Shown: in pieces, positions 47,728-56,722 of the stretch
How the letters are laid out: every line of letters begins with the position of its first letter
Position numbering within the stretch: position 1 is the stretch's first letter
DNA from: Bradyrhizobium sp. BTAi1
GTDB taxonomy: Bacteria > Pseudomonadota > Alphaproteobacteria > Rhizobiales > Xanthobacteraceae
Direction: 5' to 3'
DNA: 64,000 nucleotides
Assembly (NCBI RefSeq): GCF_000015165.1
Contig: NC_009485.1
Coordinates: 744,001 to 808,000 of the forward strand
The notes under the pieces: generated by a model
Databases searched by the model: none
What the model saw: only the letters and a program-made list of their open reading frames with translations
What the model was told of the DNA's origin: nothing
Made by a program: the position numbers and the translations under genes

Positions 47728-50589
47728 TCAGACGATATGCAGCTGCGACTGATGTGCCAGCAGCGCCGCGACCGAAACGTGATCGAGCGTCAACGTGTCG
47801 TGCGCCGCGTCCGCAATCACGGCGTTGCCGTGGCCATCGTCATGGATCGCGGCCAGCAGAGCCTGCTGGCTTGCGAACAGGCCCGGGCTGAATGCGATCG
47901 TATTGCGCGCCGGATCGAAGTCGGTGATGCGGATATCCCCGAAATGCGAGGCGAAGACGAACGCATCATGCCCGGCGTCGAATCGCACCAACGGATCGCC
48001 GACGCTTGCGGTGGCCGACGCCGTGCCTGCGCCCGCCACGCTGATCGTGGCTCCACCCTTGCCGTCGCCAGCGAAGTGGAAGCGGTCCAGCGTGTGCAGC
48101 CCATCATAGCTCGCCGAGGCGCTCAATGTCAGGCTATGGCCGTCATAGCTTGCGGGCGCCTTGTCCCGCCAGCCGGTCGACCAGACCACGGCTGCATTGA
48201 GGTTCAGTGGCACGCCGATGACGCCATCATGGTTGAGATCCTGATGGAAGGCCAGCTCCGCCGTCTCGAGCTCGGCGCTCGTGCCGGCCACTTTCTCGAA
48301 CGGCTTGCTGACGAGATTGCCGAGCGGGTCGACGGTCCAGACGCTGTAGAGTTCAGACCCTTGTAGCTTCCACGCGACCTGATAGCCGTTCGCTGTCGCT
48401 TCGGCGCCGATCGGAACCCAGCCTTGCTGTAGCCCGGCGATGACCGGTTTGCCGTTGGATTTCAGCTCGATGCTGCCCCATCCTCCGATCTGAGTGATGA
48501 AGTAGTTGATGCCGTGCTGCGACAGGCTGGTGTTGCCGCTGAACTCTATCAGCACGTCGGCATAGGCTTTGGCGGCGGCGACCGCGGGGTCGACGCGGAC
48601 CAGGCCGGCGCCGGCCTTATCCGTGTCCTTCATCTCCAGCGCGGTCTGCTGCATGACGTCCGACACTGCGAAGGGCGTCAGTTGAGAGTTTGCCGCCAGC
48701 ATCAGCGCGGCGAGTGCTGCGACCGTCGGTGTCGCGGCCGAGGTGCCGTAGAAGTCGCTGAGCGGCCCTGTCACAGTGGTCGCGATATTGTCGACGCCCG
48801 AGACAGTCACCGGATGGAGCTGAATGGGAAATGGCAGCCGGTTGCCGTGATCATCGAAGAGAAGCTGGGTGCCCTGGCCTGACGACGAGAACCGCTCATT
48901 GACGAGCTCGCTTCCGAACGGCGGCGTATTGGCGCTGTTGACGGCGCCCACCGAGATCGCGCCCGGCACCATGGAATGGCCGTAGACGGTTCCGATGTTG
49001 GAATATTGCAGCGTGGCGTAGTGGCGGCCGTTGTGAGCCGCTACCTCCCTGATGATGCCCGGATCGACGTCGGAGGCGTTGTCGATCACCACCTGGTAGG
49101 TGCCCGGCTTGTCGAAAAAGTACTCAGTCCATGGATCGTTGGGAACGCCGAAGCGAATATGATTGGTCGTTCCCTGCCACTTGCCGTCCTGGAAAACATG
49201 GATCTGCAGGTTGGCCTTCGCCTGCCCGTAAGCCTCGTCCCACCACAGCAGGAGCGGCGTCTCGCTCCCTGGCTTGGGATCGACGGTGATATTCTGAACA
49301 ATGCTGCCATTGAAGCTCATGGCGTTCTTGAACGTCATGCCGCCGTATGCACCCGATACGCCTTTCCAGGCACCTTGATAGCCGGCGCCGTCATTGTTCC
49401 CGGCAAGGGTCACGTATGTCACGCCCTTCGCGACGACCTCCTGAATCGCCTTGGCGATCGGGCCGTTCTGGAACATCGGCTCGTGATAGTAGAAGATGTC
49501 GTCGCAGATGACCTTGCACCCGGCATCCGCGAGCTTGCGGATTCCGTCCGCGAAGTCCTGCTCGCTCCCAGGTGAGCTGTAGAAGGCGAGGCTCGCGCCC
49601 GGCGCGATCGTATGCACGATCTGCAGCATCGCGCGGCCCTCGTCGATTCCGGACGTCCCCTCCTTGAGGATCTCGACCGACGATGGCAGCGCGCCGCTCG
49701 CTTTGTCAGCATCGGCACCTTTCAGGAAATCGAAGCTGTCCGACAGCAGGCCGATCTTGATTCCCTTTCCGTCCCCGCTGGCCGCAGTCTGGTCCATCGC
49801 TTGACGCAGCTGTTGAGGCGTGGCTCCGACCTTGCCGGTGGTGTCGATGGTGTCTCCGTTCGACCACGCCTGGTGCAAGAGCGATGTCTGACTTTGCGTT
49901 GCCGGCGTCGGGCTTCCGGCCGAGATTTTGGATACACTCGGAGCCGTGTCGAGGGCTGGCGCGCCGACCGTATCGGTGTGCGCGGCAACGTCGTGATGCG
50001 GCGCGACGGCAACGGCATCATGCCTATTTGCGGGTGCTTCCCTTTCAGCGGCGAAGAAGGTCCAGTTGTCGGTGAAGGGGGCAAGGATTGAGATGCCTGA
50101 CGTTTCGCCGGCCTTAGCCGTGGTGCTGGGGATGGGGCCGGCAAGGGCGTCCATCAAGGCGGTGAGCGGAGAAGACGTCTCGCCCGAAGACGCAGCCAGC
50201 GCGCTGACGGACCATCCGGGACCATAGTTGCCCGCGCTCTGCTCGAAGGCGGAGGGCAGCGTTTGATCACCGTCGTGGACGAAGGACGTGTGTTCGCGTG
50301 ACGCGGTGCTCGGGAGCCGAAGGCCCCAGTGCCAAGGCGTGAGTTCAGCGCCACTGAGGTCGAGATAGGTCGAATAAAGGCCACCAGCTGCAGCCGCGCC
50401 GCTGGCGTTGCTGAGGTTGCTGGAGCTGGCCGTCAGCGCTGTGGACGCGGTTGCGGTACTTTGTAGCTCGATCAGTTGCCGCAGCGAGTCCAATCCGTCG
50501 CCCCACAGATCGAAGATCGAATCGGTCGATCGAAAGATATCGAGTTCAGCGGGCAGAAAAACATCCTTAGGTTGTATTTTTGGCGGCAT
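47728..50589 (-). CDS. Large subtilase-like secreted protein
   Basis: 953 residues from the ATG at 50589. No classic signal peptide; the first 230 residues are low-complexity Ser/Ala/Thr. The protease domain follows: Asp region IKIGLLSDSFDF (about residue 280), DEGRAMLQIVHTIAPGASLA (about 320), and the serine motif FYGTSAATPTVAALAAL (about 615). A usual HGTH motif is absent; the aligned position reads DEGRAM, so Glu may replace His as in sedolisins. The C-terminal part has GGWGSIELKSNGKPV, the EF-hand-like DLNHDGVIGV and a closing AALLAHQSQLHIV, as in proteins exported by type I secretion. No secretion genes lie nearby. Confidence 0.85.
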   Translation of the reverse strand: MPPKIQPKDVFLPAELDIFRSTDSIFDLWGDGLDSLRQLIELQSTATASTALTASSSNLSNASGAAAAGGLYSTYLDLSGAELTPWHWGLRLPSTASREHTSFVHDGDQTLPSAFEQSAGNYGPGWSVSALAASSGETSSPLTALMDALAGPIPSTTAKAGETSGISILAPFTDNWTFFAAEREAPANRHDAVAVAPHHDVAAHTDTVGAPALDTAPSVSKISAGSPTPATQSQTSLLHQAWSNGDTIDTTGKVGATPQQLRQAMDQTAASGDGKGIKIGLLSDSFDFLKGADADKASGALPSSVEILKEGTSGIDEGRAMLQIVHTIAPGASLAFYSSPGSEQDFADGIRKLADAGCKVICDDIFYYHEPMFQNGPIAKAIQEVVAKGVTYVTLAGNNDGAGYQGAWKGVSGAYGGMTFKNAMSFNGSIVQNITVDPKPGSETPLLLWWDEAYGQAKANLQIHVFQDGKWQGTTNHIRFGVPNDPWTEYFFDKPGTYQVVIDNASDVDPGIIREVAAHNGRHYATLQYSNIGTVYGHSMVPGAISVGAVNSANTPPFGSELVNERFSSSGQGTQLLFDDHGNRLPFPIQLHPVTVSGVDNIATTVTGPLSDFYGTSAATPTVAALAALMLAANSQLTPFAVSDVMQQTALEMKDTDKAGAGLVRVDPAVAAAKAYADVLIEFSGNTSLSQHGINYFITQIGGWGSIELKSNGKPVIAGLQQGWVPIGAEATANGYQVAWKLQGSELYSVWTVDPLGNLVSKPFEKVAGTSAELETAELAFHQDLNHDGVIGVPLNLNAAVVWSTGWRDKAPASYDGHSLTLSASASYDGLHTLDRFHFAGDGKGGATISVAGAGTASATASVGDPLVRFDAGHDAFVFASHFGDIRITDFDPARNTIAFSPGLFASQQALLAAIHDDGHGNAVIADAAHDTLTLDHVSVAALLAHQSQLHIV

Positions 50590-51019
50590 GTCGGCGCTCC
50601 TCCGTAAACATTGCACGGTAGGATCATAGGGGCCGTAGGTCATTTCTGCCGAGCAAAATGTTTGAGCCTCTCCGCATAGAATTTGGTCAACAAACGTTGT
50701 GGTTGTATGAGGAGTCATTCTCCGATGCGGGTTGGTGACTGACATGCAGGACGGCGTCTTGCGCGCGTGAAGTGCGCACATAGTTGCGACATCGACTGAG
50801 AGTGCGATGCTCACGCACAAATCCGAGCGCGCCGCTATGGCATCAGGCATGCCTCGCTGCAGCGCGATATCTGCGAGAGTTGCATCGCGTGTCTGCGTCC
50901 TCGTCAGAGCCCCATGAGCGAGCTCGCGTGTGGCGCTCTGCTGCGTCGTGCTACAGACACCCTTGCTCCGGCCCCGATGACAACTCAGCTCTTCACGGCG
51001 GATCGGATTGGGAGACGAA
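50590..51019. other. Gene-free stretch between the subtilase and MATE genes
   Basis: 430 bp between divergent genes, less GC-rich than the surroundings (for example 50660-50720). No RNA gene, repeat or open frame of the genome's codon usage is seen; promoters of both genes are expected here. Confidence 0.55.
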
Positions 51020-52477
51020 ATGTCCGAATACAGCCTCGCCGAAAGTTCGGTCGAGCGGGCCACACCGAAGCAAGCGGAACGACAGCCGCGCAGCGCGTTG
51101 TCTGACGGACCGATCCTGCGGACACTGTTGTCGTTGGCATGGCCGAACATCATTGCGAACTCGGCCGGCACCTGCGTCGTCATCGCTGAGACGTCCTATA
51201 TCGGCCGGCTCGGCATCGAGGCGCTCGCCGCGATGGCGCTGGTCTTCCCCTTGGTGATCCTGACGATGACCATGTCCGGCGGCGCCATGGGCGGTGGCGT
51301 CGCTTCGGCGATCGCGCGTGCGCTCGGCGCCGGCGACACCGAGCGGGCCTCGACGCTTGCGGCGCATGCGCTGCTGATCGCGTTGTGCTTCGGTGCAACC
51401 TTCATGGTCGGGATGCTGATGTTCGGTCCCCGCCTGCTCCAAGTGCTTGGCGGCCGCGGTGCGGTGCTCGAACATGCCGCGGCCTACCTGCAGGTGTTCT
51501 TTGGTGGGGCCATCCTGCCGTGGCTGATGAACGCGATGGCGGGCATTCTGCGCGGCACTGGCAATATGAAGCTGCCATCGTTCATGATCCTGAACGCGGC
51601 GGTGTTGCAGATCGTGCTGGGTGGAACGCTGAGCCTGGGCCTCGGGCTCGGCATGCGCGGCGTCGCGGCCGGTGCGCTGCTCGCGTTCAGCGCCAGCATC
51701 TCGGTGATGGGCTGGTATCTGCTCTCGGGACGCGCCCGTGTGCGGCCGAAGCTGTACGGTCTCAAGATCAGCCGCGCGATGTTTGCCGATATCCTCAAGG
51801 TCGGCGCGATCGCCTGTTTCTCGCCGCTGCAATCGGTGCTGTCGATCGCGATCTTCACGCATATGCTGGCGACGTTCGGCACGGCCGTGCTCGCCGGCTA
51901 CGGCATCGGCGCGCGCCTGGAATTCATGATGACAACCGTCGCGTTTTCGTTCGGCATGGCCTCGGTGCCGATGGTCGGCATGGCGGTCGGCGCCGAGCGG
52001 ATCGCAAGGGCTCGCCGGATTGCCTGGACGGCGGCGCTCGTCTCGTTCGTCACCGTGGGGGCGCTCTCGACCGTGATCGCGATCTTTCCGCAATTGTGGG
52101 TCGACATCTTCACGCAGGACCCGAGCGCGCGGGCGGCGGGAGCGCATTATCTGAGAATCGCCGCGCCGATGTATGCCTTCATCGGTCTCGCGATCGCGCT
52201 GTATTTCGCCTCTCAGGGGGCGGCGAAGGTGATCGGCCCCGTGCTCGTGCAAACGGTGCGGCTGGTGTTCATCGCCGCGGGCGGCAGCTATCTGCTGGCG
52301 GGCGCGGCGACTGAAACGGGGTTCTTCCTGCTGGCAGCCTCCTCGATGGTGCTGCTCGGCGTGCTCACTCTCGCCAGCGTCATGCTGACGCGTTGGGGGC
52401 CGAAGCCGGTGGTCGCCGAACTGCGCCCGGCCGTCGTGGCGGCCGAGCTGAAGGGCGTTCCGCCGTCATCGCGCTGA
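51020..52477 (+). CDS. MATE-family multidrug efflux transporter
   Basis: A 485-residue transporter with 12 membrane helices in two similar halves (first half SLAWPNIIANSAGTCVVIAE and GGGVASAIARALGAGD, second half GIGARLEFMMTTVAFSFGMA and GMAVGAERIARARRIAW). It exports cationic compounds in exchange for sodium or protons. ATG 51020 with GGGAGACGAA ahead is preferred over the TTG at 51008. Confidence 0.93.
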   Translation: MSEYSLAESSVERATPKQAERQPRSALSDGPILRTLLSLAWPNIIANSAGTCVVIAETSYIGRLGIEALAAMALVFPLVILTMTMSGGAMGGGVASAIARALGAGDTERASTLAAHALLIALCFGATFMVGMLMFGPRLLQVLGGRGAVLEHAAAYLQVFFGGAILPWLMNAMAGILRGTGNMKLPSFMILNAAVLQIVLGGTLSLGLGLGMRGVAAGALLAFSASISVMGWYLLSGRARVRPKLYGLKISRAMFADILKVGAIACFSPLQSVLSIAIFTHMLATFGTAVLAGYGIGARLEFMMTTVAFSFGMASVPMVGMAVGAERIARARRIAWTAALVSFVTVGALSTVIAIFPQLWVDIFTQDPSARAAGAHYLRIAAPMYAFIGLAIALYFASQGAAKVIGPVLVQTVRLVFIAAGGSYLLAGAATETGFFLLAASSMVLLGVLTLASVMLTRWGPKPVVAELRPAVVAAELKGVPPSSR

Positions 52478-52484
52478 TCGGCGT

Positions 52485-52886
52485 CTAGCGGCCCGGATCG
52501 GCAAGCGTCCTCTGCATGACCGCCGCACCGAGCTCCATCTGCTGCTCGATAGAGGGCGCGATGTCGTGCGGCAGAACGTCGGTGATCCAGATCATGCGGC
52601 AGCGCTGCTCGCCGTCGGGGATGATCTGCATCGAGGCATTGTGCCGCTGCATGCGCGCATCGTCGATGGCATAGACGAGACGCCGTCGTGCGTCGCTGCA
52701 GTCGATGAGATGCTCTCGAACCACCTTGCCATTGGCGAAGCTGACGATGCGGACGTCGCCGTCGCGCTTCGTATCGATCACGAAGCCGGGGGCCAGCCGC
52801 GTATGCACCGCGCCAAAGTCGCGGACGGCGTCCCAGACCGCGGCTGCCGATGCGGAGATCGGGATATCCTTGCAGATGGATGCCAT
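52485..52886 (-). CDS. SRPBCC-family (START-like) ligand-binding protein
   Basis: A 133-residue Polyketide_cyc2-type domain: MASICKDIPISASAAAVWDA at the start, then GFVIDTKRDGDVRIVSFANG and the long C-terminal helix DIAPSIEQQMELGAAVMQRT. Such proteins bind hydrophobic molecules in a central cavity. It is the last gene of a probable unit with the VOC and AraC genes, 38 bp downstream of the VOC gene. Confidence 0.85.
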   Translation of the reverse strand: MASICKDIPISASAAAVWDAVRDFGAVHTRLAPGFVIDTKRDGDVRIVSFANGKVVREHLIDCSDARRRLVYAIDDARMQRHNASMQIIPDGEQRCRMIWITDVLPHDIAPSIEQQMELGAAVMQRTLADPGR

Positions 52887-52924
52887 TGGATGGATGCCCT
52901 TATATGGATGCCTTGGCTTCGGTC

Positions 52925-53284
52925 TCACGGACAGACGGCTTCGATGTTGTTGCCGTCCGGATCGATCAGGAATGCCGCGTAGTAGGTCGGGCTGTAATCC
53001 GCGCGCGGCCCGGCACCACCATTGTCGCGGCCGCCGGCCTTCAGTCCCTCGCTGTGGAATCGGGCGACGCCCGCCTGGTCGGCGGCGCGGAACGCGACGT
53101 GGACAGGGCCCTTGGCCGCGCTGCCGTTGAGATAGAGCCACAGTCGCGGCTCGCCCTTCGGTCCGATGCCGGCCGAGGTCTCGTCCTTGCAGCAGAGAAT
53201 ATGGCCGAGCGGGGCCAAGGCGGCCGCGTAGAAGCGGACACTGGCGTCGAGATTCCCGACCTTGAGTCCAATATGATCGTACAT
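52925..53284 (-). CDS. VOC-family (glyoxalase-fold) protein
   Basis: A 119-residue protein starting MYDHIGLKVGNLDASVRFYA, with PVHVAFRAADQAGVARFHSE and the end YYAAFLIDPDGNNIEAVCP. The VOC fold binds a metal through His/Glu residues (His4, His in VHVAF, Glu in IEAVC). Substrate unknown; it is often found with AraC-type regulators. Confidence 0.9.
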   Translation of the reverse strand: MYDHIGLKVGNLDASVRFYAAALAPLGHILCCKDETSAGIGPKGEPRLWLYLNGSAAKGPVHVAFRAADQAGVARFHSEGLKAGGRDNGGAGPRADYSPTYYAAFLIDPDGNNIEAVCP

Positions 53285-53336
53285 CGCTGGTCTCCCGTGT
53301 TTCGCATGCGCCAGCGCACGCTCCGGGATCAGCTAA

Positions 53337-54173
53337 TCAATGGCGGCGGAGCCGTTCTTGGAGAATCTTGCGCTCGCCACGCGAGGCTCGGCGAAACTTC
53401 AGCGGCGACACGCCGACGGCACGCGTGAACGTCCGGGTGAAGTTGGACAGATCGGCAAAGCCGACATCGTAAGCGATATCGGTGACCGAAGTATCCTCGG
53501 CGCTCAGGCGCTGGGCCGCGCGCCGCAACCGGGACCGGATCAGATATTGGTGCGGCGTCACGCCGATCGTGGCTGCGAAGAGTCGCAGGAAATGGAACGG
53601 GCTGATGCCGGCGGCCCGCGCCGTCTCCGCCAAATTGATGTCTTCGTGAGCGTTGTCGTCGATCCACAGGGCGCTCTCGACGGCACGACGGCGGTCACGA
53701 AGGCTTGGGCGGGCCGGCCGTTCCTCCCGGCCAGTGACGATCGCCACGAAACGGCCAGCGATCATGTGACCGACTTCGTCAAGCCCTAACGTCTGCTTCT
53801 GGGCGGCAATGGCCTGGGCAAGCTCGCCGAGTGCGATGAACTCCGGGAGCGGCGGAATCGCTCCGGCCTGCCATGCCTGGCCGCCACCGATGTCATCGAT
53901 GACCGCGCCATCGAAGGAGAACGACAGGCATTCGTCGCCGCAGACGTGATCATGTGTACACATGAACTCGTCGCCGGGATATCCGACCAGCAGCGCGCCG
54001 GTCACCAGCTCGAAGAGGCGGCCGCGATGATGACAGCCGAAGCTGCCCTTGCGCACATAAGAGAGCGAGTAGCCGCCATACTGCTCGACAAAAGGACGCG
54101 CGCCCCGGGCCGCTTCACAGCGGAACTCGGATACGGTTACGTCTCGGCTTTCGAACAGGATGGTCGCGGCCAT
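53337..54173 (-). CDS. AraC-family transcriptional regulator
   Basis: A 278-residue regulator with a cupin-like N-terminal sensing domain ([34 protein letters not shown]) and two C-terminal HTH motifs ([20 protein letters not shown] and [20 protein letters not shown], ending VSPLKFRR). The His/Cys cluster in the sensing domain could bind a metal. It is 52 bp ahead of the VOC gene on the same strand and probably controls it. Confidence 0.92.
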   Translation of the reverse strand: MAATILFESRDVTVSEFRCEAARGARPFVEQYGGYSLSYVRKGSFGCHHRGRLFELVTGALLVGYPGDEFMCTHDHVCGDECLSFSFDGAVIDDIGGGQAWQAGAIPPLPEFIALGELAQAIAAQKQTLGLDEVGHMIAGRFVAIVTGREERPARPSLRDRRRAVESALWIDDNAHEDINLAETARAAGISPFHFLRLFAATIGVTPHQYLIRSRLRRAAQRLSAEDTSVTDIAYDVGFADLSNFTRTFTRAVGVSPLKFRRASRGERKILQERLRRH

Positions 54174-54249
54174 GGCGCCAATCTAGCGCATCAGGCCGAA
54201 AAGAGCAGGGCCTCTGCGAGATAATCTGGCGAAGCGCGCGAGACCGGCT

Positions 54250-54822
54250 CTAGGACGCGCGCGGCCGATCGGCTGCGAGCAGGGCGTCGAACAGGGTCAG
54301 GCCGGCATGTGGCCGTGCACCTTCGAGCGAGAGCAGGCGCCGCTTGGAGATGATGCCGCTGTTAGGAGACGGCTTGTCCAGTCCGCCTCCGATGTCGCGC
54401 ACGCGATGGCAGGGCACGATCAGGACGAACGCGTTGTTGGTCAAAGCCTGCGCGATCTCATGCAACGCTTCGGGGACGTGCAACTCGTCCGCGATATCTT
54501 CGGCGCTGCGGGTCTCACCGCGCGGGATACCGCGAACGCAATCATAGACGCGCTGATTGAACGGTGTCACGCCTTCGAGGTCGAGCACGACGTCGGAAAA
54601 GTCGACATCGCGTCCGCGCAGCGTGGCGACGATGCCCTCGATGGCAAGTTCGGTGTTCGCACAAGGGCGCTGCTCCCGCGCCTCCGGGAATTGTCGAAAC
54701 AGATGCCGCCGCGTCTCGATTTCCCGCGCCTCCGGCAATTGCACGCCGGTGATCCCGGCGTCGCTCCAGGCGATGCCGCAGCGGCCGAGCGCCGTATCAA
54801 AGATCGTATACCCAAGCCTCAT
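54250..54822 (-). CDS. ogt: Methylated-DNA-protein cysteine methyltransferase
   Basis: A 190-residue O6-alkylguanine repair protein: active-site Cys138 in LIVPCHRV, HTH segment TPFNQRVYDCVRGIPRGET and RSAEDIADELHVPEA, and the closing SGIISKRRLLSLEG. The ATG at 54822 is used rather than the GTG at 54840. It removes alkyl groups from guanine and is inactivated in doing so. Confidence 0.93.
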   Translation of the reverse strand: MRLGYTIFDTALGRCGIAWSDAGITGVQLPEAREIETRRHLFRQFPEAREQRPCANTELAIEGIVATLRGRDVDFSDVVLDLEGVTPFNQRVYDCVRGIPRGETRSAEDIADELHVPEALHEIAQALTNNAFVLIVPCHRVRDIGGGLDKPSPNSGIISKRRLLSLEGARPHAGLTLFDALLAADRPRAS

Positions 54823-55026
54823 GACGCCACCCCAACCCACGCCACACCCTGTCGCGACCGCCGCCTTGATGGTGTTAACAACGTGTTAACAGCGCGGCAC
54901 GACGGAGGCGGGTTTGCCCTGATTTGGGTCGTGGTTGTCAAGTGCGCTGAGAGAAGACGTCTGTTGGCTCGCGCAAGAGCGGCGCGCATTCATCTGCTTG
55001 CAAGGCGGAGTGCGCAGCGTGGCGAG

Positions 55027-55431
55027 CTATATGGTCGTCGTATCAGCGAAATCAGGATCATGCGCCAGCCACAGTTCCAGCAGGCTCAGGAACATGACCG
55101 CGATTCCGATCGCGATACTCACATGCATCGCCGAGCTATGGACGAAGCCGAGCAGCCACGGTGCTGCGATCAGCCAGACGCCGAGTGCGACCTTCAACCA
55201 CTCCTCCCAATCGGCAAACGCGACCAGCCCGGCGATCGACAATGCGATCACGGCTGCGCCGACGAGCTCTGCATCGACTCGGCCGGCGGTGTGGGCGAAG
55301 CCGAACAGCCAGGGAGCACCGATCAGAAAGAGACCACAGCCGAGCGTATAAAGATCGAGTGCGGCGGGGCGCGACATGATCGCGAGAATGTCTGCCTTGT
55401 GGGCCGTGAGGGTGTGGCTGTGGATTCGCAT
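55027..55431 (-). CDS. SPW-repeat membrane protein
   Basis: A 134-residue protein with four hydrophobic helices in two similar units, GLFLIGAPWLFGFAHTAG and GVWLIAAPWLLGFVHSSA, each with the Pro-Trp motif of SPW proteins. Start ATG 55431 (MRIHSHTLTAHKAD). Function unknown. Confidence 0.9.
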   Translation of the reverse strand: MRIHSHTLTAHKADILAIMSRPAALDLYTLGCGLFLIGAPWLFGFAHTAGRVDAELVGAAVIALSIAGLVAFADWEEWLKVALGVWLIAAPWLLGFVHSSAMHVSIAIGIAVMFLSLLELWLAHDPDFADTTTI

Positions 55432-55660
55432 GATCGTCCCTCCGAGGGACTCGGGCGGCCGCGCCGTTGCGAGCGACGGCGCCGAATTCGACAGGGAAAG
55501 CGTGATCGGCGCGATTCGTTCCCAGTATGGACGGGACTGTCGATCACAATGGCGAGACGCAAAGGTGGCGTGGCGGGATGTCGCCGGCCGGCGAAAGCCC
55601 GGGGCAGGTGACAAGAAGCCGCTTGGCGAAACGCATGCTCTCGGCTAATCATGAGCCCGT

Positions 55661-55734
55661 GCGGGCGTAGTTCAATGGTAGAACGGCAGCTTCCCAAGCT
55701 GCATACGAGGGTTCGATTCCCTTCGCCCGCTCCA
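55661..55734 (+). tRNA. tRNA-Gly(CCC) with encoded CCA
   Basis: Acceptor GCGGGCG/CGCCCGC, D arm GTTC-AATGGTA-GAAC, anticodon stem GCAGC/GCTGC with loop TTCCCAA (anticodon CCC), T arm GAGGG-TTCGATT-CCCTT, discriminator T and genomic CCA at 55732-55734. It reads GGG glycine codons. Confidence 0.97.
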
Positions 55735-55879
55735 GTCGACATCGACCGGTCCGGCGTCCGCCTCAGAGTTGATTTCCTGGTTTGCGGCGAGCCTTCCCCG
55801 ATTCCTCCTGCTGCGGCGCCAACCGGCAGCCCAAGATATTCCCCGCCACTGGTCGTCGCCAGGCGAGATTGACAGCTCC

Positions 55880-55893
55880 TGTTATCGATAACA
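55880..55893. promoter_or_regulatory. LacI-type operator ahead of the gluconate-dehydrogenase-like gene
   Basis: TGTTATCGATAACA is a perfect 14-bp palindrome with the central CG step of LacI-family sites, 41 bp ahead of the SDR start codon. A near-identical site (TGATATCGATAACA) lies upstream of the lacI-type gene at 57870-57883. Confidence 0.8.
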
Positions 55894-55934
55894 TAGTTGA
55901 GGCTCATCGGCGTTCGATTGGCGGGAGGACACAG

Positions 55935-56690
55935 GTGGCGGTCGACTTGTTCGATCTGACGGGGCGTCGTGCTCTGGTGACCGGATCCTCTCAAGGAATC
56001 GGCCTTGCGCTCGCGCACGGTCTCTCCGCGGCCGGCGCCGAAATCGTGCTCAATGGCCGCGACGAGACGAAGCTCGCCCGCGCTGAAAGCGCGATTGCGG
56101 GATCACGCAGGCTCGCTTTCGATGTCACCGATCATGCGGCTGCGAGAGCCGCGGTCGATCGTTTCGAGGCTGAGATCGGCCCGATCGATATTCTCGTCAA
56201 CAACGCCGGCATGCAGCATCGGGCGCCGCTCGAGGAGTTTCCGGACGAGGCGTTTCAGCGCCTGCTGCAGACCAACATCGCCTCGGTGTTCAACGTCGGC
56301 CAAGCCTGCGCCCGCCATATGATCGGGCGGCGCGCCGGCAAGATCATCAACATCGCCTCGGTCCAGTCCGCGCTCGCCCGTCCCTCGATTGCCCCCTACA
56401 CGGCAACGAAAGGCGCAGTGGCGAACCTGACCAAGGGCATGGCGACCGATTGGGCGAAGCATGGCCTCCAGGTCAACGCGATCGCGCCTGGCTATTTCGA
56501 CACGCCGCTCAACGCGGCGCTGGTGGCTGATCCGGCCTTCTCTGCCTGGCTGGAAAAACGCACCCCTGCGGGGCGCTGGGGCAAGGTCGAAGAGCTCGTC
56601 GGCGCCTGCATCTTCCTCGCCTCGGCTGCATCGTCCTTCGTCAACGGGCACGTGCTCTATGTCGACGGCGGCATCACCGCCTCGCTTTGA
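55935..56690 (+). CDS. SDR oxidoreductase, gluconate 5-dehydrogenase-like
   Basis: A 251-residue SDR starting at GTG 55935 with GGGAGGAC ahead (MAVDLFDLTGRRALVTGSSQ). Cofactor motif TGSSQGIG, NNAG, catalytic Ser in NIASVQS, Tyr-x-x-x-Lys in YTATKGAVANLTKGMATDWA. These are marks of gluconate 5-dehydrogenase (IdnO-type), which interconverts gluconate and 5-ketogluconate. The operator and the neighbouring LacI regulator agree with a sugar-acid role. Confidence 0.85.
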   Translation: MAVDLFDLTGRRALVTGSSQGIGLALAHGLSAAGAEIVLNGRDETKLARAESAIAGSRRLAFDVTDHAAARAAVDRFEAEIGPIDILVNNAGMQHRAPLEEFPDEAFQRLLQTNIASVFNVGQACARHMIGRRAGKIINIASVQSALARPSIAPYTATKGAVANLTKGMATDWAKHGLQVNAIAPGYFDTPLNAALVADPAFSAWLEKRTPAGRWGKVEELVGACIFLASAASSFVNGHVLYVDGGITASL

Positions 56691-56722
56691 GCGGCGTCGT
56701 CAACGCTGTTGAATCATGAGGG

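Noticed and set aside
47728..51183. 1151-codon frame of the subtilase-like gene
   Set aside because: The part before ATG 50589 covers the divergent promoter region and the start of the MATE gene on the other strand and lacks coding character.
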